NCBI GenBank assembly: GCA_903868145.1
Contig: CAIPTY010000026.1
Span: forward strand, 1 to 64,000
Origin: an uncultured Desulfuromonadales bacterium
Lineage (GTDB): Bacteria; Desulfobacterota; Desulfuromonadia; Geobacterales; Pseudopelobacteraceae
DNA: 64,000 nt
Reading direction: 5' to 3'
Part shown: one piece after another, positions 32,522 through 41,968 of the stretch
Numbering within the stretch: position 1 is the stretch's first letter
How the letters are laid out: every line of letters begins with the position of its first letter
Translations under genes and position numbers: made by a program
The notes under the pieces: model-generated
The model's database searches: none
Seen by the model: only the letters and a program-made list of their open reading frames with translations
What the model was told of the DNA's origin: nothing

Positions 32522-34075
32522 ATGTTCAAGAAACTTTTGTCGGCTACAGTAACCATCTGTTTTCTCATTGCACCGATTGCGGCGTCAGCCGAAATGCTCG
32601 AGTTGAGCGGCATCGGCAAAGCCAGGATCGGCTCCAGCGCCTCGGCCACCAAGACTGAGGCGATCCGCAACGCAAAGCGTTCCGCCGTTGAAGAAGGCGT
32701 GGCGAAGCTGATCGGCCCCTCGGCTGCCAATGATCCCAAGGTCAGGGCCGCAATAGACAAGATTATCATTCAGATCAACGACAACAAAATTGTCAGCAGC
32801 AAGGGATCAAAGGACAACGACGATAACTATGAACAGCACATCACGTTGCGGATTGATGAACTGGAGTTCCTCAAACTTCTGCAGACCCAGGGCATAGCCC
32901 CGACCGGCGACCGCCTGTACAAGATCCTGGTAGTCATGGACGAGTACCATACAACCCCGACTGACCGGCAGAAACCGCTCAAGGAAGTTGTCGAGTACTC
33001 GCATGACAAGACAGCCACTTCCGCCGCCAGTCTCTCTGCCTCCCAGAGTTCAGCCTCCGACACCCGGGCAGCCGCACGGGCATCCAGTTCGGGTTCGGCC
33101 AATTATGCCGCCGGTGGACAGTCATCCGGTTATTCAAGCGGCGGATCCTATGGTCGTTACGGTGGCGGCGGATACTCCTCCGGCGGCCAGTCCAGCGGCT
33201 ATGTTGCCGGTTCAGCCCGCCAGAAATCCAGCGCCTCTGCTGAATATTCACAGCAGAAGGCCGAGGCGTCCAGCGTTGATCAGTCGTCCTTCGACCAGAA
33301 AAAAGATATCGTCAGCTTCAAGAAACTGGTGGAATACCAGCCCCAGAACACCGGCCCGGAAAAGGAGAACCTGACCTACGCAGCCCTGATGCGTGAGGCC
33401 CGCAAATTCGACCTTTCCATGATGGACAACTCCATGCTTCGCAGTCAGTATTTCCGGGGCAAGGCCCTGACCATCCAGGAGATGGACAGTAGCCCGGAGC
33501 TGGCAAATTATGTGGGTTTTGCCCGCAAGAACAAAGCCGATTACTTCATGATGGGCAACTCCATCATCCGCGACCTGGGGGGTAACCAGTGTGACGGCGT
33601 CGTCAGCCTTAAGGCCTTTTCCACCGAAGACAGCGAGCTTCTGGCCGCCGACATGCACAACGAAAGTGCGCGCGGCACCAGTTCCGATGATTGCCGGGCA
33701 ACCGTGGCCAACAAACTGGCCTATTTTGTCGGCAAGAAACTGGGCTCATCCATCAAGGATTTTCACCGTCAGCGTGAAGTCTCCGGCAAGGAATACACCG
33801 TTGTGCTCCTGAGCGCCGTGGGAGATCTGACCGGCAGGATGACCAGTTCGTTTTCAAGAGGGCTGCAGAACCTGAAAGGACTGAACAGCAAGCTGAATGT
33901 TCGTAACAGCAGCGCTCGCGAATACGAAGTTTCTCTGGCGTACAAGGGCGAGGCGCCTTTTGCCGACGCGCTGAATGACGTCCTGGATACCGTGCCCGCC
34001 CTGAAACAGGCGGACTACCAGGTCAACGGAACCCGGGTTGAAATCTGCCTTGAAGGCCCGCGTCGCTGTAAATAG
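32522..34075 (+). CDS. Exported protein with LPP20-like N-terminus and Ser/Gly-rich linker
   Basis: A 517-residue protein with a signal peptide (MFKKLLSATVTICFLIAPIA). Residues about 25-120 carry ELSGIGKARIGSSASATKTE and AIRNAKRSAVEEGVAKLIG and HITLRIDELEFLKLLQTQG, the same kind of domain as the upstream FlgT-like protein. Residues about 165-260 are low-complexity Ser/Gly/Tyr/Gln (GYSSGGSYGRYGGGGYSSGG), perhaps an unstructured spacer. The C-terminal 250 residues are folded and end in a Cys-containing VEICLEGPRRCK; two other Cys occur (NQCDGV, SDDCRATV). No named family was recognised. The fit with a surface or periplasmic complex is inferred. Confidence 0.65.
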   Translation: MFKKLLSATVTICFLIAPIAASAEMLELSGIGKARIGSSASATKTEAIRNAKRSAVEEGVAKLIGPSAANDPKVRAAIDKIIIQINDNKIVSSKGSKDNDDNYEQHITLRIDELEFLKLLQTQGIAPTGDRLYKILVVMDEYHTTPTDRQKPLKEVVEYSHDKTATSAASLSASQSSASDTRAAARASSSGSANYAAGGQSSGYSSGGSYGRYGGGGYSSGGQSSGYVAGSARQKSSASAEYSQQKAEASSVDQSSFDQKKDIVSFKKLVEYQPQNTGPEKENLTYAALMREARKFDLSMMDNSMLRSQYFRGKALTIQEMDSSPELANYVGFARKNKADYFMMGNSIIRDLGGNQCDGVVSLKAFSTEDSELLAADMHNESARGTSSDDCRATVANKLAYFVGKKLGSSIKDFHRQREVSGKEYTVVLLSAVGDLTGRMTSSFSRGLQNLKGLNSKLNVRNSSAREYEVSLAYKGEAPFADALNDVLDTVPALKQADYQVNGTRVEICLEGPRRCK

Positions 34076-34088
34076 CAGGTAATTAACT

Positions 34089-34140
34089 GCCCGCCCTTCT
34101 GCGTCTGTTCCCTGTTTGTACGCAGAAGGCGGGCTTTTTT
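34089..34140 (+). terminator. Intrinsic terminator within the exported-protein cluster
   Basis: Arms GCCCGCCcTTCTGCGT and ACGCAGAAGGCGGGC pair with one bulged C, with a 15-base loop and a run of T7. It would end the first transcription unit after the 517-residue protein gene, so the 666-residue gene may have its own promoter or be read through. Confidence 0.85.
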
Positions 34141-34174
34141 TGACTTTCATCCGTGAAAACGGGCAGGAGCATCC

Positions 34175-36175
34175 ATGAGAAATTTTGTATGGTATTGTGC
34201 CGCGGCGGTTCTGTTGTGCCTGTTGCCAGCATTGGCGGATGCAGCACCGGTTGTCTATCCGGTCAGGGAAGTTTTCGGTTTCAAGAACCCGAAACTCAAG
34301 GATGTGGCTCCGATTTTTGGTCAATGGGTCGAGATGCGGACGACCAAAAACCTGGAGAACGAATTTGATGCGGCATTCAGGAAAGAATTCGGCCCTCTGG
34401 CAGCCGAGAACGTCACCGACGTTAACAAGCATGAGGTGCTGGTGGCCTCACTGCACCTGATCCGCGCTTCACAATACGCGGTTCCCAAGCTTGGCAACTA
34501 CGAGGTTCATCTCCCCCTCACCCTCAGCATCGTTATCACCAATCCTGCAAACGGCGATGTCATCTACGCATTCACCAAGACATCATATACGACGGTTCTG
34601 CTGGCCAGTCCCGATGCCGACACCCAGGCCAGAAGTCTTTTGCTGGAAAAAAATGCCGCCAACTATGCCTTCCTGCTGCAGACGCTCATCAAAGAGGCCA
34701 GGCAGGGGTACAACCCGTCAAAAATTGACATTACGGTAGCCACCGTCTGGAATGGCCTCTCCATCCTCGACAAGGGGAGCAAGTCCGGCATAGCCCAGGG
34801 GGACAACCTGGTGGACTCGGCCGACAACGAACTCTCCGTCAAATACGTTGCCGAAGACTATGCCGTTGCCACCACACTGCTCGGCAGCTCCGGAACCGGG
34901 AAGAAATTCTTCAAATTCGGAACTGCCAGCACCGCAAGTCAGTTCAATAAGCCCCGGGTACTGACCATGCGTGAAGGATGGGGCAACCCCGATCTGGCAA
35001 ATATTTCCAATCTTTTCGATTCTGAACTTTCAAAGGAATCGGCATTTACCCTGCTCCCGGTCAACGAGTACTTCAGGAAGCTCCTGGAGGCGCTTGCCCG
35101 CGACACCTATTCCGGTAAATTTGAGACCACCCAGCAACGCGCCGTTCCTGACTACCTGATGAAATTCAGCGCAACTGAACCACGCGCCTACACCATGAGC
35201 GAGAAGGGGAACTTCAGCAAGAATGTCTACGAGCAGTATGTTCTGGGTGAACTGCTCGACAAGCAGGGACGGATAATTTTTTCCGCCGTCGGAGCCGACC
35301 GGATTGAAGACAAGAATGTCGGCGGTATGGTATTCAGCAAGGAAGCGCGCCTGGAGGTACTCCAGAAAAACGCTGTCGTAAACCTGGCCGAACAGTTCGC
35401 TCGCTCGATCAAGTTTTCCCGCCATGTCCATCGGCTTGAGCAGGCAAGCGGCAATCAGCTCAAGCTCACGGACAAATCGCGTGAACTGCGTGGAGGACAG
35501 GAGGTCACACTCTATCGGAATGTGGGAAACCTGGACGGCATCGGTTCTAAAGTCCTGATCCCGATCTGGCTGGCCAACGTTGTGGAAGCGCAGCAGGGAG
35601 CCGTCACCCTGGAGCTGTCTCTGCCCCTGACCGACAAGGGGATCAGCGCGTCCAGTGACGACATGGTAATCGTCGACGCGGTGACTGCGGCGGCGACGGC
35701 GGATCAGAGCGAAACATCCGTCACATACTGCAGCAACATTTCACCCAAACTGGGAAGTATCGATATCAATGACTTTGGTGTCATATCCCGGAGTTCAGGA
35801 TACCTGCTCCCCTACACGCTCTATGACGGCGATGCGGGGTTCAGGCAGATGGTTCAGGAGGCCCTCAGGGATGGGGGCTTCAAGGATACTCTGAGGCTTG
35901 GCAAGGTTGATACTGCCGGGCGATGCCTGCAGCCGGTGCATAAGGTCACACTTGATGAGAAAAAGTGTGAGAAGGGATACTGCAGCTTCGCTGTTTCCAT
36001 GGCTCTGGGATACCGCCTGTATGCCGGCACAGAAAGAAAAGCAGCCGTAGCAACCAATACCAAAATCACCATCGAAGACTGTCGCGAAACATCACAGGAA
36101 GCTGTCATACAGGGTGATCTGAGTAAACATGCTTCAGCGCCTCTCAAAAGCAACATATTAAAAATGCACTACTAA
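34175..36175 (+). CDS. Large exported protein of unknown function
   Basis: A 666-residue protein with AGGAG five bases before the start and a signal peptide (MRNFVWYCAAAVLLCLLPALADA). No known domain was recognised. Residues about 24-190 hold alternating alpha and beta (VREVFGFKNPKLKDVAPIFG, LPLTLSIVITNPANGDVIYAFTK), the middle is mainly alpha-beta with Lys-rich loops, and the C-terminal ~150 residues have several Cys (TYCSNISP, GRCLQPVHK, KKCEKGYCSF, EDCRETS) that could form disulphides. The downstream gene starts 20 bases later. It is co-located with other exported proteins and is likely periplasmic or outer-membrane associated (inference). Confidence 0.65.
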   Translation: MRNFVWYCAAAVLLCLLPALADAAPVVYPVREVFGFKNPKLKDVAPIFGQWVEMRTTKNLENEFDAAFRKEFGPLAAENVTDVNKHEVLVASLHLIRASQYAVPKLGNYEVHLPLTLSIVITNPANGDVIYAFTKTSYTTVLLASPDADTQARSLLLEKNAANYAFLLQTLIKEARQGYNPSKIDITVATVWNGLSILDKGSKSGIAQGDNLVDSADNELSVKYVAEDYAVATTLLGSSGTGKKFFKFGTASTASQFNKPRVLTMREGWGNPDLANISNLFDSELSKESAFTLLPVNEYFRKLLEALARDTYSGKFETTQQRAVPDYLMKFSATEPRAYTMSEKGNFSKNVYEQYVLGELLDKQGRIIFSAVGADRIEDKNVGGMVFSKEARLEVLQKNAVVNLAEQFARSIKFSRHVHRLEQASGNQLKLTDKSRELRGGQEVTLYRNVGNLDGIGSKVLIPIWLANVVEAQQGAVTLELSLPLTDKGISASSDDMVIVDAVTAAATADQSETSVTYCSNISPKLGSIDINDFGVISRSSGYLLPYTLYDGDAGFRQMVQEALRDGGFKDTLRLGKVDTAGRCLQPVHKVTLDEKKCEKGYCSFAVSMALGYRLYAGTERKAAVATNTKITIEDCRETSQEAVIQGDLSKHASAPLKSNILKMHY

Positions 36176-36195
36176 CCGACTGAAAGGAGTAATCG

Positions 36196-36867
36196 ATGAA
36201 AGCACGTACCGTCCTTGCCGTATTTTTCATGTCACTTGTAACAGCCACACTTGCAGGAGCCTGGGGGATTCCGAGTGTATTATCCGGATCATCCTCTTCA
36301 TCCTACGCCGATCCCGACGATTTTCTCAGAAGGGCGCAGAGAGCTGAGGCCCTGATTGGCAGAAGCGCCGATTTGCTGTTCAAGGCGGTTGCCAGCAAGG
36401 AGGAGCAGGAAAAAATTGAGGCTCTGCAGAAGCAGCTCAATGAGACAACAGACGACAAGGAAAAGAATGCGCTCCGTCAGCAGATAACCGAAAGCGAGAT
36501 GGCGACAATCGAAAAGCGCTCTGCGGACAGGCAGCTTCAGCAGGACGCAAAGAAGTGGGACGATCGGAAAAAACGTCAGATTTCGTTTGCGTACTACAAC
36601 CTTGGACTTGGTTCACTGCAGGCAGCCCTCCTGGTTCCCGAAGGGATGAGGATTGCCGACGCCATCAGAAGCAATCCTGCCAATGCCATTCGCCTTGCCT
36701 TGAAGATAACCTCGGTAATCGATGCGGTAAAGGCGCTCAATGGCATAATCTCAAACACGGCCAAGGTTACCAGCGCAATCAAACCGCTGATGACCGAGGC
36801 AAATATCGAGGTTAAATCTCCGTCAAGCGCATCCGAGTCTCCGAAAGAGATCGACGGCGGCATCTAG
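36196..36867 (+). CDS. Exported coiled-coil protein of unknown function
   Basis: A 223-residue protein; the start has AAAGGAG six bases upstream and follows the 666-residue gene by 20 bases. A signal peptide ends near LAGAWGIP. Residues about 75-125 are a charged coiled coil (EEQEKIEALQKQLNETTDDK, RQQITESEMATIEKRSADRQ), then an amphipathic alpha-helical region (SFAYYNLGLGSLQAALLVPE, IRLALKITSVIDAVKALNGI). Not recognised as any named family. A strong terminator follows, closing this cluster. Confidence 0.65.
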   Translation: MKARTVLAVFFMSLVTATLAGAWGIPSVLSGSSSSSYADPDDFLRRAQRAEALIGRSADLLFKAVASKEEQEKIEALQKQLNETTDDKEKNALRQQITESEMATIEKRSADRQLQQDAKKWDDRKKRQISFAYYNLGLGSLQAALLVPEGMRIADAIRSNPANAIRLALKITSVIDAVKALNGIISNTAKVTSAIKPLMTEANIEVKSPSSASESPKEIDGGI

Positions 36868-36894
36868 GCACTCGGGGCATCAATTCATCTTCTC

Positions 36895-36929
36895 AAAAAG
36901 GCACATCTCTCAGGGTGTGCCTTTTTTTT
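36895..36929 (+). terminator. Intrinsic terminator
   Basis: Arms AAAAAGGCACA and TGTGCCTTTTT with a 10-base loop and a T8 tract, ending the exported-protein cluster before xseA. Confidence 0.9.
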
Positions 36930-36971
36930 CAGGTTGACGCATCCGGCACCAGGGACTTACAGTAGCCAGCC

Positions 36972-38315
36972 ATGGATATTTTTTCTGAAAAAACCATCCT
37001 CACCGTCAGCCGCCTGACCGCACTGCTGCGGGGCGTGCTTGAGGAAAATTTCGAGCAGGTCTGGGTGCAGGGTGAACTGTCAAATCTCTCCCTCCCCTCA
37101 TCGGGACATCTCTACTTTACTCTCAGGGATGCCGGCGCTCAGGTGCGGTGCGTCATGTTCAAAGGCGCCGCCAAAAATCTTAAATTCCGCCCGGCTGATG
37201 GCATGGGGCTGATTGTTCGCGGTCGCATATCCGTTTATGATCAGCGCGGCGAATACCAGATGATCTGCGAATACCTTGAACCGGCTGGAATCGGCGCCCT
37301 GCAGATGGCCTTTGTGCAGCTCAAGCAGCGGCTGGCAGCCGAGGGGCTTTTCGACGAAAAGCACAAGCAGACCATGCCCGCTTTTCCCCGCCGTGTCGGT
37401 GTAGTCACTTCGGCCACGGGAGCCGCCATTCACGACATCCTCAATGTGCTCAAGCGTCGTTTCGCCTCTCTGGAGGTGCTGCTCTGCCCGGTCAGGGTAC
37501 AGGGAGAGGGGTCGGCTCTGGAAATAGCGCGTGCCATCGACGATATGAACCGCCTTGGCCTGGTCGATGTGATGATCGTCGGGCGGGGGGGCGGATCGCT
37601 GGAGGATCTGTGGGCCTTCAACGAAGAGGCTGTGGCTCGTGCGGTGCACCGTTCCCGCATACCGGTTATCTCCGCCGTGGGGCACGAGACCGACTGGACC
37701 ATCTGTGATTTCGTGGCTGACCTGCGGGCTCCCACCCCTTCAGCCGCTGCGGAGCTGGTCATCGCAAGTTCCGTTGAGTTACGCAACCGGATCGATGCCC
37801 TCAGCCACCGCATGCGATCAGTAATGGAAACGCGGCTTGCTGTCCTCACCACGCGACTTGCGTCCCTGCGCAGGCTGCTGCACGACCCTCGCACCATGCT
37901 GGGGCACCTTGCCCAACGTACAGACGACCTTTCGGAACGGCTCGAGCTGGCTCTGGGCAATCTTGTCATGCAGAGCAGGGGACAGTATGACCGATTACAG
38001 ACCGGACTGCTGCATCGTAATCCGGCCGGCACGGCGGAAAACCTGCGACAGCGCATCAAGCTGCTTTCGAGTCATACTGAAAGGCTGATGGTGCAGCGAC
38101 TTGACGGTTCCAGACATATTTTCGGCGGAACTGCTGCCCGTCTGGATGTTCTTTCCCCCCTGGGCACCCTTTCGCGTGGCTACGCCATTGTCGAAAATAT
38201 TCATGGACAAATTGTAGTCGATGCCGCGCAACTGACCAACGGAGACCGCTTGAAGCTCAATCTTTCCCATGGCAACGCGTTCTGCCGTGTTGAGGAGCAA
38301 CAGGGTAAACCTTGA
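36972..38315 (+). CDS. xseA: Exodeoxyribonuclease VII large subunit
   Basis: The 447-residue large subunit of ExoVII, which degrades single-stranded DNA to acid-insoluble oligonucleotides together with several XseB subunits. The N-terminal OB fold (ILTVSRLTALLRGVLEENF, VWVQGELSNLSLPSSGHLYF) is followed by the catalytic domain (VGVVTSATGAAIHDILNVLK, MIVGRGGGSLEDLWAFNEE, VISAVGHETDWTICDFVADL, RAPTPSAAAELV), then the long coiled coil and the C-terminal LGTLSRGYAIV segment. It is the first gene of xseA-xseB-ispA-dxs; the coupling of DNA repair and isoprenoid genes is common in bacteria. Confidence 0.96.
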   Translation: MDIFSEKTILTVSRLTALLRGVLEENFEQVWVQGELSNLSLPSSGHLYFTLRDAGAQVRCVMFKGAAKNLKFRPADGMGLIVRGRISVYDQRGEYQMICEYLEPAGIGALQMAFVQLKQRLAAEGLFDEKHKQTMPAFPRRVGVVTSATGAAIHDILNVLKRRFASLEVLLCPVRVQGEGSALEIARAIDDMNRLGLVDVMIVGRGGGSLEDLWAFNEEAVARAVHRSRIPVISAVGHETDWTICDFVADLRAPTPSAAAELVIASSVELRNRIDALSHRMRSVMETRLAVLTTRLASLRRLLHDPRTMLGHLAQRTDDLSERLELALGNLVMQSRGQYDRLQTGLLHRNPAGTAENLRQRIKLLSSHTERLMVQRLDGSRHIFGGTAARLDVLSPLGTLSRGYAIVENIHGQIVVDAAQLTNGDRLKLNLSHGNAFCRVEEQQGKP

Positions 38316-38363
38316 CGCATCAAGGTGATTCTGGAATAATACGACTTTTTTGAGGGAATTCAG

Positions 38364-38594
38364 ATGGCAACAGAAAAGTTTGAAACATCATTGAAGAAAC
38401 TGGAAGACATCGTGCGGCGGCTTGAAGGCGGCTCGCTGTCTCTGGAGGAGTCCCTCAAGGCTTTTGAAGAAGGGGTTAAACACTCCGCCTTCTGTGCGAA
38501 GAAACTGGACGAGGTCGAACGGCGGGTCGAAATCCTGCTGAAGCGCACAGATGGGTCGTTTTCCCGGCAGCCGTTTGAACCGGAAGATGAGTGA
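38364..38594 (+). CDS. xseB: Exodeoxyribonuclease VII small subunit
   Basis: A 76-residue protein with the XseB signature FETSLKKLEDIVRRLEGGSL, SLEESLKAFEEGVK and KKLDEVERRVEILL. It lies 48 bases after xseA and 13 bases before ispA. The helical hairpin binds the coiled coil of XseA. Length and composition are standard. Confidence 0.94.
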   Translation: MATEKFETSLKKLEDIVRRLEGGSLSLEESLKAFEEGVKHSAFCAKKLDEVERRVEILLKRTDGSFSRQPFEPEDE

Positions 38595-38607
38595 AAGAGG
38601 GCATCAC

Positions 38608-39501
38608 ATGGACTTGAAAGCCTACCTGAAAGAACAGTGCGGCCGCATCGATGCCGCACTTGACGCGTACCTCCCCCGGGAGAACGAGCTCCCCCACAAC
38701 CTGCACAAGGCCATGCGATATTCGGTCTTTGCCGGCGGCAAGCGGGTACGTCCGATCCTGATGCTGGCCGCCTGCCAGGCGGTCGGAGGTGACACTGAGC
38801 GTGCCGTTCCGGCGGCCTGCGCAATGGAGATGATCCACACCTATTCCCTGATTCACGATGACCTGCCGGCCATGGATGACGACGATTTTCGCCGCGGCAA
38901 CCCGACAAACCACAAGGTTTTCGGTGAGGCGATTGCGATTCTGGCCGGTGACGCACTGCTGACCGAAGCATTCAGGCTGATCAGTGATCCCCGCTCCGTG
39001 AAAGGCTGCAATCCCTCAGCCCTCCTGATATTGATCCATGAAATCGCAACCTGCGCAGGCTCCCATGGCATGGTCGGCGGACAAGTTGTGGACATGGAGA
39101 GCGAAGGCAAACCTGACATGGATCTGCCGACCGTGCAGTACATCCATACCCACAAGACCGGCGCGTTGATCAAGGCATCCGTGGTAGCCGGTGCCCTGCT
39201 GGGTGGAGCTGACGACAACAAGCTCGCAGCCGTTACCCGGTACGGCGAGGCTGCCGGTCTGGCTTTCCAGATTGCCGACGACATCCTGGATATCGAAGGC
39301 ACCACCGAGCAGATCGGCAAGGATGCAGGCAGCGACGAAGCCCGCGGCAAGGCCACCTACCCTGCCGTCATGGGTCTGGCTGCTGCCAAACACGAGGCGC
39401 AGGCCATGATGGACGAAGCCTTTCGCGCATTGGAAATTTTCGGCATGGAGGCAGACCCGCTCCGTGAGATTGCCACCTACATTGTCAACAGGAAAAACTG
39501 A
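38608..39501 (+). CDS. ispA: Farnesyl diphosphate/geranyl diphosphate synthase-type polyprenyl synthetase
   Basis: The start is MDLKAYLKEQ with AGAGGG six bases upstream; the ORF-track start lies in xseB. The 297-residue protein has both Asp-rich motifs, DDLPAMDDDDFRRG (first, extended as in bacterial IspA) and DDILDIEG (second), plus GGKRVRPIL and the HDEAR-like SDEARGKATYP. It makes farnesyl diphosphate from IPP and DMAPP/GPP for undecaprenol, quinones and hopanoids. Genomic order xseB-ispA-dxs matches many Geobacter and gammaproteobacterial genomes. Confidence 0.95.
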   Translation: MDLKAYLKEQCGRIDAALDAYLPRENELPHNLHKAMRYSVFAGGKRVRPILMLAACQAVGGDTERAVPAACAMEMIHTYSLIHDDLPAMDDDDFRRGNPTNHKVFGEAIAILAGDALLTEAFRLISDPRSVKGCNPSALLILIHEIATCAGSHGMVGGQVVDMESEGKPDMDLPTVQYIHTHKTGALIKASVVAGALLGGADDNKLAAVTRYGEAAGLAFQIADDILDIEGTTEQIGKDAGSDEARGKATYPAVMGLAAAKHEAQAMMDEAFRALEIFGMEADPLREIATYIVNRKN

Positions 39502-39516
39502 CAGATCGGTTTAAGC

Positions 39517-41391
39517 ATGTCCATTCTCGAATCAATCAATTCCCCCGACGACCTGAAGAAGCTTCCCGCATCACAACTGCCCGCAGTCGCGGCGGAACTG
39601 CGGCGGATGATCATAGAAACCTGCGCCGCAAACGGCGGACATCTGGCTCCCAGCCTCGGCGTTGTGGAGCTGACCATCGCTCTTCACCGCGTCTTCAGCA
39701 CACCTGCTGACAAGATTGTCTGGGATGTGGGGCATCAGGCCTACGCCCACAAGCTGCTGACCGGTCGCCGCGAGCGCTTCACCACTCTGCGCACCTTGAA
39801 CGGCATCAGCGGATTCCCCAAGCGGAGCGAGTCGCCCCACGACTCTTTCGATGTGGGTCACGCATCAACCTCCATTTCGGCCGCAACAGGACTGGCGGCA
39901 GCCCGCGACCTTGCCGGCAGGACTGACAAGGTTCTGGCTGTAATCGGTGATGGCTCCATGACCGGCGGCATCGCCTACGAAGGCATGAATCACGCCGGAC
40001 ATCTGGACAAAGACCTGATCGTCATACTCAATGACAACGAGATGTCCATCGCCGAGAATGTCGGCGCACTCTCCAATTTCCTCAGCCGCACCTCATCCAG
40101 TGAATTCGTGCACCGGCTCAAGAAGAAAATGGAGGCCTACCTGGGACGCCTTGAAAAGGGGAAGAGCTTTCTTCAGATGGCCAACAAGATGGAGGAATCG
40201 TTCAAGGGACTCTTCACACCCGGGATGATGTTCCAGGCCTTTGGTTTCGAGTATATCGGTCCCATCGACGGCCATAATCTCCCCATGCTGATCGATACGC
40301 TGGAGAGTGTGAAAAAGTTTAAAGACACCGTTTTGATCCATGTTTTGACCCGGAAAGGCAAAGGCTACAGACCCGCCGAAGAGAATCCGGCCCTGTTTCA
40401 CGGTGTCGGACCGTTCAACATCGAAACCGGCAAGGTCTTAAAGGGCAAGGGGGGCGCCGCCTCCTACACGGCAATCTTCGGCTCTACTCTCTGCAAACTG
40501 GCCGCGGAGGACGAGCGTATCACAGCCATTACCGCAGCCATGCCGGACGGCACCGGCCTGTCAGGTTTTGCCAGGGAATTCCCCGAGCGTTTTTTCGATG
40601 TGGGCATCGCCGAACAGCACGGCGTCACCTTTGCGGCCGGCCTTGCAGCCGAAGGATTCAGGCCCGTATTTGCCGTCTATTCGTCATTTCTGCAGCGGGC
40701 ATACGATCAGGTGTTCCATGATGTCTGTCTGCAAAATCTCCCGGTGACGTTCGCTCTTGACAGGGGAGGGGTCGTGGGGAGTGACGGGCCGACCCATCAC
40801 GGCGCTTTTGACCTGTCCTATCTGCGACACCTGCCCAATATGACCCTGATGGCGCCCAAAGACGAAAATGAACTTCAGCATATGCTGACCACCGCCATCA
40901 GGCTCGGAGGGCCTTCAGCAGTCCGCTATCCGCGCGGCAACGGCCAGGGTGTCGCACTCGATCAGACGCTGCGGGAACTCCCGGTGGGACGTGGGGAGAT
41001 ACTCCGCGAAGGCGGTGACGGTGTGATGCTGGCGCTGGGCAGCATGGTGTATCCCGCGCTGGAGGCTGCCGGATTGCTGGATCAGGAGGGAATCCGCCTG
41101 ACCGTGGTCAATGCCCGCTTCGTCAAACCGCTTGACGGCGACATGATTCTTGGGCTGGCAAACACGTACGGCGCAGTCGTAACACTTGAGGAAAACGTCA
41201 TTCAGGGCGGTTTCGGAACTGCCGTGCTGGAGTTGCTGGAAGAGCACAATCTGAGCGGTGTCAAAGTGTTGAGGCTGGGCTACCCCGACAGCTACATCCC
41301 CCAGGGAGAACAGCACGAACTGCGCGCCATGCTCGGCCTCGATCCGGTCGGAATCGTAGCGTCTGTCCGGCAGTTCCTCACGCATCAATGA
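39517..41391 (+). CDS. dxs: 1-deoxy-D-xylulose-5-phosphate synthase
   Basis: First enzyme of the MEP isoprenoid pathway; thiamine-diphosphate-dependent. The 624 residues contain [18 protein letters not shown], the ThDP/Mg motif [15 protein letters not shown] with [26 protein letters not shown] (second-half catalytic Glu), [17 protein letters not shown] and RYPRGNG. It follows ispA by 15 bases and its TGA overlaps the ATG of the next, now frameshifted, TPR gene. Confidence 0.96.
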   Translation: MSILESINSPDDLKKLPASQLPAVAAELRRMIIETCAANGGHLAPSLGVVELTIALHRVFSTPADKIVWDVGHQAYAHKLLTGRRERFTTLRTLNGISGFPKRSESPHDSFDVGHASTSISAATGLAAARDLAGRTDKVLAVIGDGSMTGGIAYEGMNHAGHLDKDLIVILNDNEMSIAENVGALSNFLSRTSSSEFVHRLKKKMEAYLGRLEKGKSFLQMANKMEESFKGLFTPGMMFQAFGFEYIGPIDGHNLPMLIDTLESVKKFKDTVLIHVLTRKGKGYRPAEENPALFHGVGPFNIETGKVLKGKGGAASYTAIFGSTLCKLAAEDERITAITAAMPDGTGLSGFAREFPERFFDVGIAEQHGVTFAAGLAAEGFRPVFAVYSSFLQRAYDQVFHDVCLQNLPVTFALDRGGVVGSDGPTHHGAFDLSYLRHLPNMTLMAPKDENELQHMLTTAIRLGGPSAVRYPRGNGQGVALDQTLRELPVGRGEILREGGDGVMLALGSMVYPALEAAGLLDQEGIRLTVVNARFVKPLDGDMILGLANTYGAVVTLEENVIQGGFGTAVLELLEEHNLSGVKVLRLGYPDSYIPQGEQHELRAMLGLDPVGIVASVRQFLTHQ

Positions 41392-41960
41392 AACTCCTGA
41401 CATACCTGCTTTACACGATCAGCTGCAGTATCGCCGTCGCCACTGCCGCCCACTGCGAGACCGCACACTCTGACCAGGGCAGCCATGCCCGCGAACTTGT
41501 CCGCCAGGGCAACTTCGAAAAGGGACTGGAGCAGTTAAGCTCCGTGTACAAATTCTTCCCGCTCAATGAATCCCTCAAACGCAGCCTGGCCGACGGCTAT
41601 GCTTCCTACGGCCACACCTTTCTCAAACAACGCCATTTCGAACAGGCTGATGAAAATTTTGTCAAGGCGGCTGAACTCTATCCCGATGATCCCGGCTTCG
41701 CCTTTTTTGCGCGGGGTCTGCAACTATCTGCTCAAAAAATACGACATCGCCCGTTACGAACTTGAGCGGGCGCACGGCATCAAGCCCGACAGTGCGGATA
41801 CACTCTATTATCTCGGAATGGTTCAGTACGACAGCGACAACCGGCGACAGGCCATGGAGCCATGCAACAGGCACTGAAACTTGCACAGGGACGTAGTTTC
41901 AAAAAGCTGATTCACAAAATCAAAAACAACTTGACTCTTTGTGTTGTATTCGCACTATAA
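41388..41960 (+). pseudogene. Frameshifted and truncated TPR-protein gene after dxs
   Basis: The gene starts at the ATG overlapping the dxs stop, with a signal peptide ([20 protein letters not shown]) and TPR units ARELVRQGNFEKGLEQLSS and HFLKQR-like HTFLKQRHFEQADENFVKAA. Near the T6 run at 41703-41708 the frame changes: homology continues in the next frame as RGVCNYLLKKYDIARYELER and IKPDSADTLYYLGMVQYDSD to about 41862, then returns to the first frame as QQALKLAQGRSFKKLIHKIK before TAA at 41958-41960. Orthologues downstream of dxs in Geobacter are much longer, so the 3' part is lost, probably when the integron-type island formed. The stop overlaps the -10 box of the following gene. Confidence 0.8.
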
Positions 41961-41961
41961 T
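41931..41961 (+). promoter_or_regulatory. Probable promoter of the Cys-rich protein gene
   Basis: TTGACT (41931-41936) and a perfect TATAAT (41956-41961) with a long 19-base spacer. The predicted transcription start falls about at the ATG at 41969, so a leaderless mRNA is possible. Confidence 0.5.
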
Positions 41962-41968
41962 TCCTCCC

